This document shows, piece after piece, positions 1-11,900 of a DNA stretch of 64,000 bases (its first letter is position 1; every line of letters begins with the position of its first letter). Origin of the DNA: Chlorokybus atmophyticus (lineage: Eukaryota > Streptophyta > Chlorokybophyceae > Chlorokybales > Chlorokybaceae); NCBI GenBank assembly GCA_009103225.1, contig RHPI01003599.1, positions 299,520 to 363,519 of the forward strand. Direction: 5' to 3'. The notes under the pieces are model-generated. The model was not told the DNA's origin, made no database searches, and worked only from the letters and a program-made list of their open reading frames with translations. The position numbers were made by a program, and so were the translations under genes.

Positions 1-377
1 CTCTCTCGCTCTCCCTCTCCCTCACGCCGCCACCCCAATGCCGTCTTCCCCCCACAGCGCACCTACGAAGCTCCTTCACCACGCCCCTCCTCCCCCTCCT
101 CCCCTCCATACTCCTCCCCCTCCTGCTCCTCGGCCTCCTTCTCCTTCTTCGCCGCCGCCGCCGCCTGGTTGTGCCTACAGGCAGCCACTGTCTCTCCCCT
201 TCTCTACGCCGCGCCAGCTGGCGTTTGTTGCTGCTGGCGTCAGGACACTTTGCCGCGGGAAGGTGCAATACGTTAACCTTGAAAGTGCTAGTTGCCAGCT
301 GGCAGGTTGTTAGCTACGTGGCGGCGGCGGCGGCGGAGTTGTGCGCAAGCAGTTAGTGCGGGTCGTTGGCTGGCGGC
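1..377. other. Upstream region of the SMO gene
   Basis: The first 190 bases are a pyrimidine-rich tract dominated by CCT/CTC repeats, so the short open frames here are low-complexity shadows. A GGC repeat lies just ahead of the methylsterol monooxygenase start. I see no gene; this is probably promoter and 5' untranslated sequence of the gene at 378. Confidence 0.5.
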
Positions 378-1843
378 ATGGATGTGGGGTCCATAGAGGT
401 GGCGCTGGGGAGAGACCTGACGTGGTTGGAGAGGCAGTGGGCCACGCACACAGCTGGCTGGACGCCCAACCAGCTGTTCTGCCTCACATTCGTCTACCTG
501 CTCGCCGTGGTCTTGCTTGGGAACGCCCCCTACGCTTTGCTAGACCTTTGGAGACCAGCCTTCAGTGAAAAGTAATCACAGCGGTCCAGAAACTGCGTCT
601 CCTCTTGTGTGTGCATGTGTTCGCTCAGTTGTGCTCTTCCCAGATGCCGTTGCGAAGTGCTTGGCATGGCTTGCACTGGACTTCAGCTGAAGCAGCTTAG
701 CTGAGTTGTCACATGGCAATTACTTACTTGCATGTGTGTTGCATGGCTGTTTGCTTGACATGTTCGTTGAACACGCATGCAGGTACCGGTTGCAAGTTGC
801 TTCTGAGGCAGAAGCGCAGCGCACGCCGGCATCGTTGTTTAGGGTTTTCAGGGATGTGCTGCTGCTTTTCCTAGTTGTGGTGCTGCCGCTGCAACTGACC
901 TCCTTCCCGGTCTTTAACATAGCTGGCATCCGCACCGGCTACCCGCTGCCCACCGGTTGGGAGATTCTATTGCACTTGGTTATCTGTTTTATTGTTGAAG
1001 ACTATGGCAATTACTGGATACACCGTTGGATGCACTCCCCATGGTATGACTTATCCAATGCTGCTTGTGCAACATGCATGCACGTGCGCTGTACTGTTGT
1101 GAAGCTTGCATGCACTACAGGCTTTACAACAAGATCCACTACATGCATCACGAGTACACGGCGCCAGTTTCAATGTGTGCCTCGTACGCTCATCCCATAG
1201 AGATTATTGCACTCGGGCTGCCCACCTTTGCCGGGCCTGCGCTTCTCGGCTGCCACTTGATTACGCTCTGGCTGTGGATACCGCTACGAGCTCTGGAAGC
1301 TACTGAGACACACAGCGGGTGAGTGAAACTGAGTATCACCAAGCTGTGTTACTGAGTGTTGCGAACTCAAGTATGCTGATTGCTTGCTTGCTTGTTTGTG
1401 TCACCAGGTACGACTTTCCTTGGACTTTCACCAAGTTGATCCCCTTTTATGGTGGAGCTGAGCACCACGACTACCATCACTTTGTTGGCGGCACAAGCCG
1501 CAACAATTTTGCGTCGGTGTTTACTTACTGTGACTGGTTGTATGGCACAGACAAGGCAAGTTGTTGCTCAATTGGGCTGTCGTATTGCACAGTTAGTGAT
1601 CAACTTGACTGTGTAAGGTCTAATTTTGCTCTTGTTGACAGGGTTATCGAGCATACAAAAGCCTTGTCAAGGTACTGCTCTCTTCATTGTACTCCTCTTG
1701 AGCTCTGTGCGTGTCCATCTTTGCCGTTCTTCTCCTGACATATGTTGGTTGTGCTGCAGAAACAAAAAGTGCAGCCTGTGAGTGCAGATTTGGGAGAGCA
1801 TGGTATCAATGGCACTGCGCATTTGCATGCCAAGGAACAGTAG
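378..1843 (+). CDS. SMO: C4-methylsterol monooxygenase (sterol C4-methyl oxidase)
   Basis: Six exons: 378-571, 783-1043, 1121-1318, 1408-1555, 1642-1671, 1760-1843; all phases agree and give 304 residues. It belongs to the fatty-acid-hydroxylase/ERG25 superfamily of ER-membrane di-iron enzymes that oxidise the C4-methyl group of sterol precursors. The three histidine boxes are visible: HRWMH (145-149), HYMHH (158-162) and HHDYHH (237-242). Plant-SMO landmarks include ETHSGYDFPW, GGAEHHDYHH and YGTDKGYRAY. Hydrophobic segments lie near residues 34-50, 90-103 and 126-136. Start is the ATG at 378; an in-frame TTG at 366 is ignored. The fourth intron begins with GC (AAG|GCAAGT) and ends in AG, and the exon after it restores the conserved GTDKGYR. 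The C-terminus lacks an obvious KKXX retrieval signal. SMO1 versus SMO2 subtype is not resolved. Confidence 0.93.
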
Positions 1844-2832
1844 TGGTTGTTGTAGTGCTTAGATCATTGAATACACCAATAATGCACATGTACAGTTGGT
1901 GTGCCAGGCGCTGTACACATTGGTCAGGCATATTCACGTTAAACACTTGCCATCCTGTTGGGTATAATTGAGCGATAATTCTAGGACACTATCAGTCGTA
2001 ATGCCATAACCAACGTGAAGATGCCTTGAGGTAATCACTGCAACAGACGATTGTATAGACGCTGTCACTCACGCTATGTGTCAGTCCACGCGTTGCATGG
2101 CAGATATGTGCATCTGCACACTTGTCTTTGAGAACTTGGTTGTTGGTAGCATGGATATCGTGCATGCGGGCAGATGCAGCATTGCCTAGTTGCCATTGAC
2201 CCAGTTGAAGGGTTAAAGGCAGGAAACAGCTAGGCAGTGACATGGTCAAAAAAGCCAACCTGCCATGGAAGACTGGGCGTACACCGAAAATCTGGGCCCC
2301 AGCTCAGCATTGCCGACATTGATGCAGAAGCCAAAGAGACGGCCCATCTATGCCCAACCATCCCTGTTGTGCTGGGTGGAGCAGAAGTTGTGGCAAAGTG
2401 CAGAATGCCACTGAGGTTGGTAACTGCAACAACACGACAGCCTGCATAGGGGTCCTTTTCTCAGGAGCATGGTTGCATGAAAGCAACACCATCAGCTCGC
2501 TACATGAGGACTGAGGCAGGCAAGTCATCATCAGCCCAGCCCACGACATGGCCAAAATGTTACACAATCATATCACACAATCGACCACTTTCATACATTT
2601 GCCAAGCACCCGACTTCTGACACCACAGCATATCTCTTATTAATCTGTGCCTGTCCCTATATTGCACAGTCTGCATCTCTCATCTGCGCATCAACACCTT
2701 TCTGACCACCTTTCTGATATGCACATAACCAGCGACTTCCACTAGTGATAGCTGCACAAGCTGTGCACCAATAGCACCGGTCAAACATAGCTCACAGGAA
2801 GGCTATGCCACAACTTCAATACTTGTTCCCCG
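1844..2832. other. Convergent intergenic region
   Basis: This lies between the 3' ends of the methylsterol monooxygenase gene (+) and GEMIN2 (-). It should hold both 3' untranslated regions. The open frames are short and overlap on both strands without family resemblance. I see no gene. Confidence 0.5.
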
Positions 2833-4741
2833 CTACGCCGGTGTTGGCAACGAGTTGTGCGCATACTCATCCTGGGCAAAGTACTTCCCAGCAACGGCAA
2901 TCAGGATGTTGAGGTGCGGCAACATATCCCTTGGCACACCCTGCACGCAATGCGCATAAGAACATGCAGATACTCATTTTAGCTCAGTGAAGACAGCACA
3001 ACTCACAAAGCACATCAGGATTGCCCAAACGACTGCTGATCATACCTGGTCGGCCCGCAGAGTTGCACAATGCCGTAACAGAGACCTCAGGGCAGCGGCT
3101 GTGCTGGCATCGATGGGCATGTCCAATCGTGCGCAGAGTGCAAACAGCCAGCTGGCTCGATGCGGCGTCAGCACTGCATGGGTATTCTCAAGATTCCACA
3201 CATGTCGCCGCAACATCGCTGCCGTCGTCGCCTGTGCAAGCCGCATCAGTCTCAGTGTGTGTTGTCGTTTGACTAGTGTTGCAGCTTGCGCTTGTATGCC
3301 TGTCAACAGTGTGAATTGTCATATGTACTTATGACTGACCTCGTCTAGTCTAAGGAGCAGTCCCAGGAGCGGTGGCACTGGTCCTCCATCCGAGCGGTCC
3401 TCATAGTTCACGCTAAGAGACCCTGATGTTGCATCTTCAGCCTGATGCTCTGAATTTGACTGCAAGCGAAATGAGCATGGTAAGAGTCGGGCAATGAACA
3501 ACCCAACAATTGACTTGAGAGGTTAACGCAGCCGCAGCAAGTTGCACCTACCTGCACAGAGCGGAAGCACAATGCATCCCACGCACGCGCGTCTGTTGTG
3601 GGTGGGATGCGCAAGTCCGGCAGGTGGGACGTCGTTGGCATCTCGACATGTGCTAGTGCCTGGGCATGGCAGTTGCATTGCCATATAAATGATTCACCAC
3701 AACTGATGTAGATGGTGCACATGGATGCGTATAATACACAAGCATTGACCATGGACACAAACCACGACACTTACCGCACGCAGTTCGGCAAAATCTTTTA
3801 GAAATGCTGCTTCCCAGTCAGGGCGAGGTCGCGCGTAGTCTGGTGCAGAGGAGGCATCTGGTACTGAGCTAACAGATGGCACATATGAAGTGCGCTTGGC
3901 ATCGTATTGTCGCGGATTGATGTTCTTGGCTGTTACTATCTTTGGGCACTGTGCTGCCTCCCAGCTGCACGCAAAGACACAGCTGCTTATGAACTGAAGC
4001 AAACCCATCAGTACTATCACTACTGTCACCGTTAGTGTACACTCGATGGGGGTGGGGGTAAAGATGCTCACCGCACACGGCGTAAGTACTCTGCACCATC
4101 CGCGGGAGGCCCTGCGCTGAAATCGGGCTCACCGCCAACGTCCAGGGCTTGTGTCTGAGCTTGTCACTCTCAGTATGGGCGTACAGCAGTGCATGTTACC
4201 ACACACGTGCACATGCTGGGATGCGCATGAACGCACATAATAACACTCTGCGGCAGCATGCAATTGCAAACTTTTGCCATGCATCGCTCATGCATCGCTC
4301 ATCCGCCATGCATAAAATCAAACACATCAACAGCTGATGTGCACTGCTAGTACTCTGGGAAGCACGCACGCTACAACGGCAGTGCTCAAACCACGCAAGG
4401 TAAGTTGGTAAGTACTGGCTACCAATGCCAAGTTCAGTTGTGGAAACTTTGCCTTTTCCATCAAACCCGGAAACAAAACAAGCTGATGAGGGAGTGACAT
4501 CTTTGACGGGAATCATGATACATGCAGTAACTACTGACTTTCTTGAGCATCGTGTCAAGCCTTCAATGCAATGCTTCACAGAGCCATTCTGCCCTAATGT
4601 TACCTGCAGCGTCTCTTCCTCTCCGCTGTCATCCTCCTCGCCTTCCGCGCTGCCGCCCGCGTAATACGCCTCTTCTTCGTCCTCTCCCAAAGCCAGCCTG
4701 CCCAGGGCGCTCCCTACACGGCTGAATTCCGGATCCGCCAT
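2833..4741 (-). CDS. GEMIN2: GEMIN2 (SIP1/Brr1 family), SMN-complex snRNP assembly factor
   Basis: Eight exons on the minus strand: 4741-4604, 4537-4416, 4116-4072, 3964-3775, 3659-3552, 3459-3340, 3231-3046, 2940-2833; total 338 residues. Gemin2 clamps the Sm heteropentamer during cytoplasmic assembly of spliceosomal snRNPs. The family signature GAEYLRRVRWEAAQCPKIV spans the exon 3/4 junction. The C-terminal helical region shows PPLLGLLLRLDE, then WLFALCARLDMPID and the terminal LNILIAVAGKYFAQDE. The N-terminus is acidic (EDEEEAYYAGG), as is common for the family. Exon 2 is the least certain: it has a weak acceptor but is the choice that links phase 0 to phase 2 and supplies the IPV...FD segment. 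The gene is divergent from the F-box gene at 5800. Confidence 0.88.
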
Positions 4742-5799
4742 GTGGGCGTAACGACTGCGCCGGTGTCAAGCGACGCTAACAATGCTTGACAACGCCTGGC
4801 TTTCTACTCGTGAATGAAGTGGCAATGGCAGTGCACAAACGCCTGTGCACGAAACCAGTGAGTACCTTGCACGTTGAGCGTAAAAAATGGATGTCCACAA
4901 CCTTAAGCACGCTGAGCCATGGCCATGATTGCACATGCAGTTGAAACGCCAAGACGAGTATTTCAGCTGAGCATGGCTAACAGACGCTGTGGTTGTGTCG
5001 CTTACCACAGCAGCAGTGAAGGAGGGGCCTGAGCAACCACCCCAGCTGCTCAGCTCTGGTAAAGAGCAGCAGCGCCGTCCTTACGCACAAGCAGTCCCCC
5101 CCCCGCCTGGCGCCTAATCACACACTTGCCGCCGCAGTGACACTCTCCGACTAGCTGACACCGCAATCACAACCGCCGACAACGACGACGACACCGTCCA
5201 CGCTTACGACTGCTCCACTCAAGTGCTTAGGGTTTCGCTTTAGACTGACGCTTTTCGTTGGATATTTTTGTGGGTTTGTGTGGGCTTTGCGTCACAACAT
5301 TTGTACGGCCGCTGCTTCTTAGGTGCGGCTTGTGCGATAACGCACAAGCCGCACACGTGTACGGCGAATTGGCCTGCGTTGGCCTGGTCTGGCCTGGCCT
5401 GGTCGGGTCTGGCCTGCTTGGTCTCTTAGCCTTTCCTGCTGCTCCGGTCTGTGTGCTGCTTGCGTGGAGCGGAGCCAGCAGCGTGCAACTTGGCTAGAGA
5501 AGTGGATGGCCTCGCTGTGGTGCGTCCATGTTAGCTTGAGCTTGAGCGGTGCTGCTATGGATCAAGCAAGCAACGCAAGCAAGCTACAGTGTAGCAAAGC
5601 GGTCGAGCAAACCCAACAACCAAGTCAACAGCCAAGAAACTGAGCACCCAAGTAAGTAAGCAAGCGAGCTAGGAAGCCAGCCAGCCAGCCAGCAAGTAAG
5701 CCAGCATTGGCAGCAAGGCAGCCAGAGCAAGCAGCTGTGCAAACAAGCATACAACCAATCAAGGACACGGACAGCGACGGTAGCAGCGACAGCGACGGC
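4742..5799. promoter_or_regulatory. Divergent intergenic region between GEMIN2 and the F-box gene
   Basis: About 1 kb separates the two divergent start codons, so both promoters must lie here. It holds a TGGCC-rich stretch (about 5370-5420) and runs of AGCAAGC/CCAG short repeats (about 5565-5710). No TATA box could be assigned with confidence. An ATG at 5558 opens a short frame that stops before the F-box start and could act as an upstream ORF. Confidence 0.4.
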
Positions 5800-7949
5800 A
5801 TGGAGGCTCCCTGGTTGGAGCAAGCTGCCAACGGCGCTGCCGGTGGCCGGTCGCCGGCGCAGGGCTGGCGAAGGGGAGGCAGCAGCTCCGCATCCAGAAG
5901 GTGAGCGGTGGCGGGAGTCTGCTGCTAGCAGGCGGACTGTGAGTGCAATTGTGTACAGTCGCACACTACAGCACTTTGAACGCTGTAGACCTTGGTGTCA
6001 AGTAAGCAGCGAGATTTGTTCACGCAGCTGATTGCTATGGGCTTCAGTTTGTCGCACAGATTTACGCATAGGAACTGGCACAGCAGCATGGTCCTGTGAC
6101 CTGTGACCTGTGCCAAGCAGCGACAATGCCGACATGTGTCAACTTTGAGATGCTAGTTGAAACTGCACAGAGTGTTGTAAGTACATGCAGCTGCTGCTTA
6201 CACATGTTCAGCATGCACAGGTTGGTGCTGCCATCTTCCTCGTCCTCATCCTCTCCATCGTCATCACTGTCCTCGTCGCCCACGTCGCATGCCTCCCCGT
6301 GCATCCATTTTACAGCCGACGGTTGCAAAGCTTTGAGCTTCAAGCAGGCTGCCGCTGAATGTGATCATTCACTTAGTCAAAGCAGACACTGCAGCGATGA
6401 CAGCAGCAGCGATGGCGGGGTCGAGCTACCAGGCAGCGTGTTGAGGAACATCTTCGCTCGCCTGGATGCAGCGAGCCTTGCAAAGGTAGTATAGTCTGCT
6501 TGGCATTGCTCGTTAAGAAACCTTTCTTGATACGTGTTACATTGTTGTCTGCAATGCAGGCAAGCTGCACTTGTGTATTCTGGCGAGACGTGGCATACGA
6601 TGATCTGCTGTGGGAGCAGCATTGCCTTCAGCGCTGGCCTGCTGCGAACAAGGTACAACATAGTCTCACGTCTGTAGATGTGTTTGTTGTTGGGGAACAT
6701 ACATACACATCAGCATTGTGAGCAAAACGTCTCCCTAATTTAAGTCTGCGTTCAGTGAGTTGATATCATGAGTGGATGTAAACACAGCTTTCAGCGAGGC
6801 TGACTTTGCATGCAATGCTGGTTGCAGGTGTTGCAAAAGCTTGGGGCAGCTTCGTACCGGCAGTTGTTCGAGCGCCTGGCTCAAGCAGGGCCGGCGAGGC
6901 ATGTCCGTGGAGAGGATGATGCCAGCACCAAGATCCAGGATCTGTCCTTCTTTGTAAACTATTACTGTTGTGGACGGCCGCTTGTTTCTGAGCTGCTGTC
7001 AGAGGGCCGCAGGTACTTGTGTCGAATGCACTCAAGTGTTCACATACGCTTGCAGGCACATGCACATACGCATGTGCACACGCGCGCGCACACAGGCACA
7101 CGCGCACGCGCATGTGCGCACACGCAGGCGCACATGCATATGAGACAGGACACAGTCAGTCAGCCACAAACCTGTTGCGGGTTTGCGCACACCACATGGT
7201 GTCCATAGCAATGTATTGCTATGGACGCGCATGTTGTGAGCCTTCTGTTGGTTGCAGTTAACCATTTGCATCTAACACCGAGTTGCAGGTTGGGCAGGCG
7301 CTATGTGCATGACGAATTTAACTTGCGTGTGCCGTTTGGGCGCTGTGTGACGTGCGTGCCGTCACACCAGACGCCTAACAGAAAACACATGGCTCGTGCA
7401 ACATGGCATGTCATTAAGCACTCCACTGGCAAGACCGCGTGCATATTGGATGCATCGTCAGAGCTCTACTCCGATGCACTTGATGTTGATGATGGCCAGG
7501 TAGGCGGAGACCTAGGTGCATGCATGGCGAATCGCTAATAACTGCTCTTATTGCCCGTCAACACCAAGCAATCAATGTCTATGACATGTAATTGGTAACC
7601 TCAACACCTTGATTGATCAGCACTACAGTTGCTATCTGTGACGTTTTGTGTTGCATCATGACTTCTGATAGTCTTTCACTCACTTTCACAAAACAGAGGA
7701 GAACATGTGGAGCTCTGCATATTGCGGAGGCTGTATTCCTGAGAGATCTGTGTTGTGCAGGTGCGCCTGTTCATGAAAAGGCTGCCATCCATCTGGAGAA
7801 TTATTAGAGTTTATGCCTGCGTGGACTGGCAACTTACGGCTGCTGGTTGTTGCGATCACATGCAACTGTCGCTGCGCTTCAGTCACGGCTATGTATCGTG
7901 CCAGGCATTCTGCAAACTGGTTGATGAGCTGCCATTCATCTGGACATAG
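5800..7949 (+). CDS. F-box protein
   Basis: Six exons: 5800-5900, 6221-6485, 6560-6652, 6828-7012, 7289-7499, 7761-7949; phases agree throughout and give 347 residues. The F-box occupies about residues 101-153: ELPGSVLRNIFARLDAASL, then the CVFWRDVAYDDLLWEQ segment typical of the SKP1-binding fold. By family knowledge it would act as the substrate receptor of an SCF ubiquitin ligase. The N-terminus is low-complexity (a Ser-rich run at about residues 38-55). The C-terminal region (about 154-347) has no repeats I recognise (no WD, Kelch or LRR), so the substrate is unknown. The intron around 7030-7140 is rich in alternating CA/CG. TGTAA follows the stop by 114 bases. The first exon is the least secure part. 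Confidence 0.8.
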
Positions 7950-8965
7950 GCCACTTTATTGCTTTTGCCGAACGCGGATGCTTGTATTGACCCAGTTTGT
8001 CTATGGAGGGGTAGTCTCTTTTGTACATCAAACGCGCGGTGCATATGACCATGCATTGAACATGTAACGAATGAGGAATGAGAATCGGCACAGCATCACA
8101 CAGCAGCCATGAACACGATAAGCCAACAACCGGGCTACACAACTATGCCACTACTCTACTCTATCTATACCACCCCCGTTAGTCATGCAAATTAGTACAT
8201 GCAATTCCGTATTAGCCAGCACTGGCAGCCAACGCATGTCAATGACAATGGAGGTTGAGAGATTCCAAATTACTTGCACGCATGTGCAGCTAGTTAGTCT
8301 TCCAGGTCTTGACGTCAGCAAGGAGCATGAGCAGACGGACTCCCACTCCCACTCCCACTCTCCCGTTCTTCTTCACCCACACCCTCACTTCCGCCGTCCC
8401 CTGGCAGTCCATCGTGTAACCCTCGTCCAGGGCCCCTCTGCCCTGCCCCTTCGGCAGCAGCGGTGCTTGTGAGTCTTGGCAGTTGGTAAAAATGTCGTTG
8501 CTGGCAGTTAGGTGCTGCTGGTCGCTCGTGTCATTGGTTGATTCATGCACGCAACTGCAACCGTAGGTACTTTTGTGCCTGCTTGTGGTTGTCTGAGGGC
8601 GCAGGCGCATAGTGTTGATGTAGGCTAGCTTACAGCACATATTGCACTGGTTGGTATAGTGCGGTGTTGCATCATGTTTTGCTCCTGGATCGCGCAACAT
8701 TTTTAGTGAGTAAAAACCTGTCTGCATCTTGCGCATGAAGCTTGTTTGTGCATGGGATCACGCCTGGATGCATGAAGACACCCCCGCTGACCAGCCAAAC
8801 GTGCACAGGCATGGTCATGCCTGTCTGCGACACTGACATTGCTCACTATATGTATGTATAGTTGTACTGTGCACTATTAGCAAAGAATAGATCCGTTGTC
8901 ACCAGCCATAGAGACATGCACGTATCACTTCTGGTAACTTATTGCAACATGGTGTACATCGACTG
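7950..8965. other. Convergent intergenic region
   Basis: Lies between the 3' ends of the F-box gene (+) and the large helical-protein gene (-). It contains a short CCCACT tandem near 8340-8360. No convincing coding exon was found on either strand. Confidence 0.45.
8063..8067 (+). terminator. TGTAA poly(A) signal, F-box gene
   Basis: TGTAA, the green-algal polyadenylation element, lies 114 bases after the F-box stop codon. Position fits the family pattern; the cleavage site itself cannot be seen. Confidence 0.45.
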
Positions 8966-11900
8966 TCAGCTGTACACTTTTCCCGGTTTGCACACAATGA
9001 AGTCTGCCAGGTCGGAGTAATCATCATCAGAAGCTTGCTCGTCATTGCTCTGCAGAGCAGCATCAATGAAGGGATTCTGGCTCCGAAGACTCTTTCGCTT
9101 CCGCTTTCTCCTGTGCATAACGGACTCACATCACTGATAACAACTCGTGTCATGTTTGAGTCTCACTCAAACAACGGGCGTAAGTCGCATGTACTATATG
9201 TACCGGTGGCACTGTATAGCGTATGACTCTGTGTAGCAACACATGTGGGATGCGACCATGCTCTGTCTAGCAATACCGATGCTGTGCAACAACCAAAAGC
9301 ATCAAAGACTAACCTGCTTGAAAGCCTTATGTCGGCACCCCCCACAACAAACTGGGCTGCAGAAAGCTGTACTTCCTTGACATGTGATGCATCTGGAGCG
9401 GTGTTGAAAGGCAAATCGGGCTTGGTGTCAGTTTCACTACTCTCGTGTGAGCAGCTTGCCTTAGGCTGCGCAACAAGCTGCTGCTCCAGATCAGATAGCA
9501 GTGTTGCAGTGGACACCGCAAGGTGCGAGAGTTCAATGTCAATAAAGCCGACAACACTGCTGCCAGCTGCTAATTGACTTGGGATTTTTTTGCTCTTGCG
9601 CACACTGGCCGTGCTTGTTGCGCAGCAGCTGCTGATCTGGTCGTGCATGGATGACGAGCAACTTTGAAGACAAGCTTGCTTCAACTCCGTACACATGCGC
9701 GCAAATACCACCACAGTGTCGTGTACAGAAGCGCAGGCTGAGGGTCGCTGCAACAGGACAACAATCAGGTCTCCTACTTGTGTGCGCCTGTGTATGCACA
9801 TGTCTCATGTGTGGCACATGCATGACTGCTGCTAACTGGCTGCTACAGTCACCACAGATGCAGCGAGTGGACAAATAACAGAGCATAGCCAAGTGAAGTA
9901 CTACCAGATTGTACCTGGCTGCTGGCGGTCTGCAACACCAGCGAACCTGCAGCAACAGCGAGCGCATTGACTTCGGCGATGAACGCCAATGGTGCTTGCA
10001 ACTGGTGCCTTGCATCTGTCACAGCTGTTGATGCTGCTTGCAGTGAGCTGGCAGTGCTGCTGCTCGATCTATCTTCTTCTGCACCTTCAACAGTTTGTAG
10101 AAACACCTCCAGTAGTTGTTCCACTGCAATGGTGCAGGCAGCTATCGCCTTGCAGCAGGCTCGTAAGAGCAAGCCAACTGCTGGTGCAGGAAAGGTTGTC
10201 GCTGCTGTGCATGCTTCCGCCATGACCTTCAAGCAGTGTGTGGCCACTGGTAGGGATTCAATATCGGCTACTGCAGTCAGTTGCTCAAGGGGTTGGAAGG
10301 CCAACCTCAACATGCAGTGCAGTGAGACGCTGAGTGCAGCTAGTACGCAGCTGCTGTTGCCCGCCAACAGGACTGGTGGCTGGACGCAGCCGGAACTCTC
10401 TTTGTTGTTGCCAAAGGTGCTTCCAACAGATCGAACTACCTCCATTGCTACCTTCACAGCTGATTCTGTATTCAGTAGCACCAGGACTGTTCGCAACACT
10501 GTTCTCAACAGGCCATCCTGCACAAGCAACTGTCAATAACACAGCAACATTCCGGAGTTCCTCAAAGCACAATGTCATTAATAGTCGACAGCCGCGAACA
10601 CATAGAGCTACAAGACCTGCGAGAGGAGCTGATGTTGCAAGAGGTCGAGCAGCACAGTTGCCACGGAATGTGCATAGCGGGAGGAAGGTGTTGAGGACTT
10701 GAACAGCATGACAAAAAGCTTGCAGTAACCCTCCAGCACGCTGACCTGCGCGATGTTAACCAGTTGTCAGATTGTTCATTGATATGGTCGCTCAATTGGC
10801 AGTGCGCTAGCAGGCCACATTAGATGACTCACAGGTAGGCCCCGATGGACGGCAGCCTGCGCCACATTGGCGATATGCACTGCTGTTTCACCGACAACTT
10901 GCTCTGCGGATTCAACGCCTGGTTGAACTTCAAAGCCAACGTGTTGCTCGGCAATGGCTTGCTCAACAGCAATCGCAGATGCCGGGCGGTATTCCATGGG
11001 TATAGACGATAGCAGTCGAAACCAAGCAGACATCGGCTCATCCAAGCCATGAGAACTAGAAAGAAAAGACATAGCCAGCAGTGATATGGCTGCCTGATGC
11101 ACCGCAGCAGTATCCGCCAAGTTGCTTGCTTCTGCCAGTATAGCACCTCTGCCCGAAGAACGCCTGCACCTGTCAGCCTTGAGCGGGCTTGAACTGCGCC
11201 GGACGGTTTTCACTAGCTGCGCAGTAGCATATGCCGCAAGACTTGAGGCAAAAGTATCCGGCACAGGCAATTGTCTTAGCTGCAAACCATCTGGAGCAGA
11301 GCTGCAGTGCAGCAGCTTGAACGCCAGGTGTGCAGCAGTGACGGCTGAGTCCTTAACATCTGAACTCGTTGACAATGAAAGTCTTGTGGTCAACATGTCC
11401 AAGATATGTGTCAGGCACTCGGAGGTTACCAGGTTGGATGATGCCGCAGCAGTCTCAAGTAGCTGCGCCATGGCTGTGGTTGACAACTGGGCTGAGGCTT
11501 TGCGAGTGCTTATTGCAGCCTTACTGAGAACAGCATGTATGCCTGCTAGCTGCAAGGGCACAGAGCTCGCACATGGTGAAGCATGCAAGCATGTCGCAAG
11601 GGATGGTTCTGCCAGCAGTCCCTCCAAAAACACCTGGCACAACTGGCTCTCAGAATAAGAGCGCGTCCTCCATATAGTGTCACGCATACTACCAACACTT
11701 ACACCAGGCTTATAACATTGACAGTACACAACCAAAGCACAGCGCTTCCAGGGTACACACCTCAACGAGTTCACACACAAGAGCTGCTCTCTTCTCAAAC
11801 GTTATTTGCTCCAATGGACATGTTTGCTCATTCTGGCCGAGTTCAAGTCCAGGGGCTGTAGAACCCAGCTGAGCAGCACGAGCAAGACGTTTATAAAGTG

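Noticed and set aside
3040..3306. Extending GEMIN2 exon 7 upstream of 3231
   Set aside because: The phase-0 link to exon 6 works only with the CAG acceptor at 3232, which also restores the family spacing RLDE-ATTAAMLRR.
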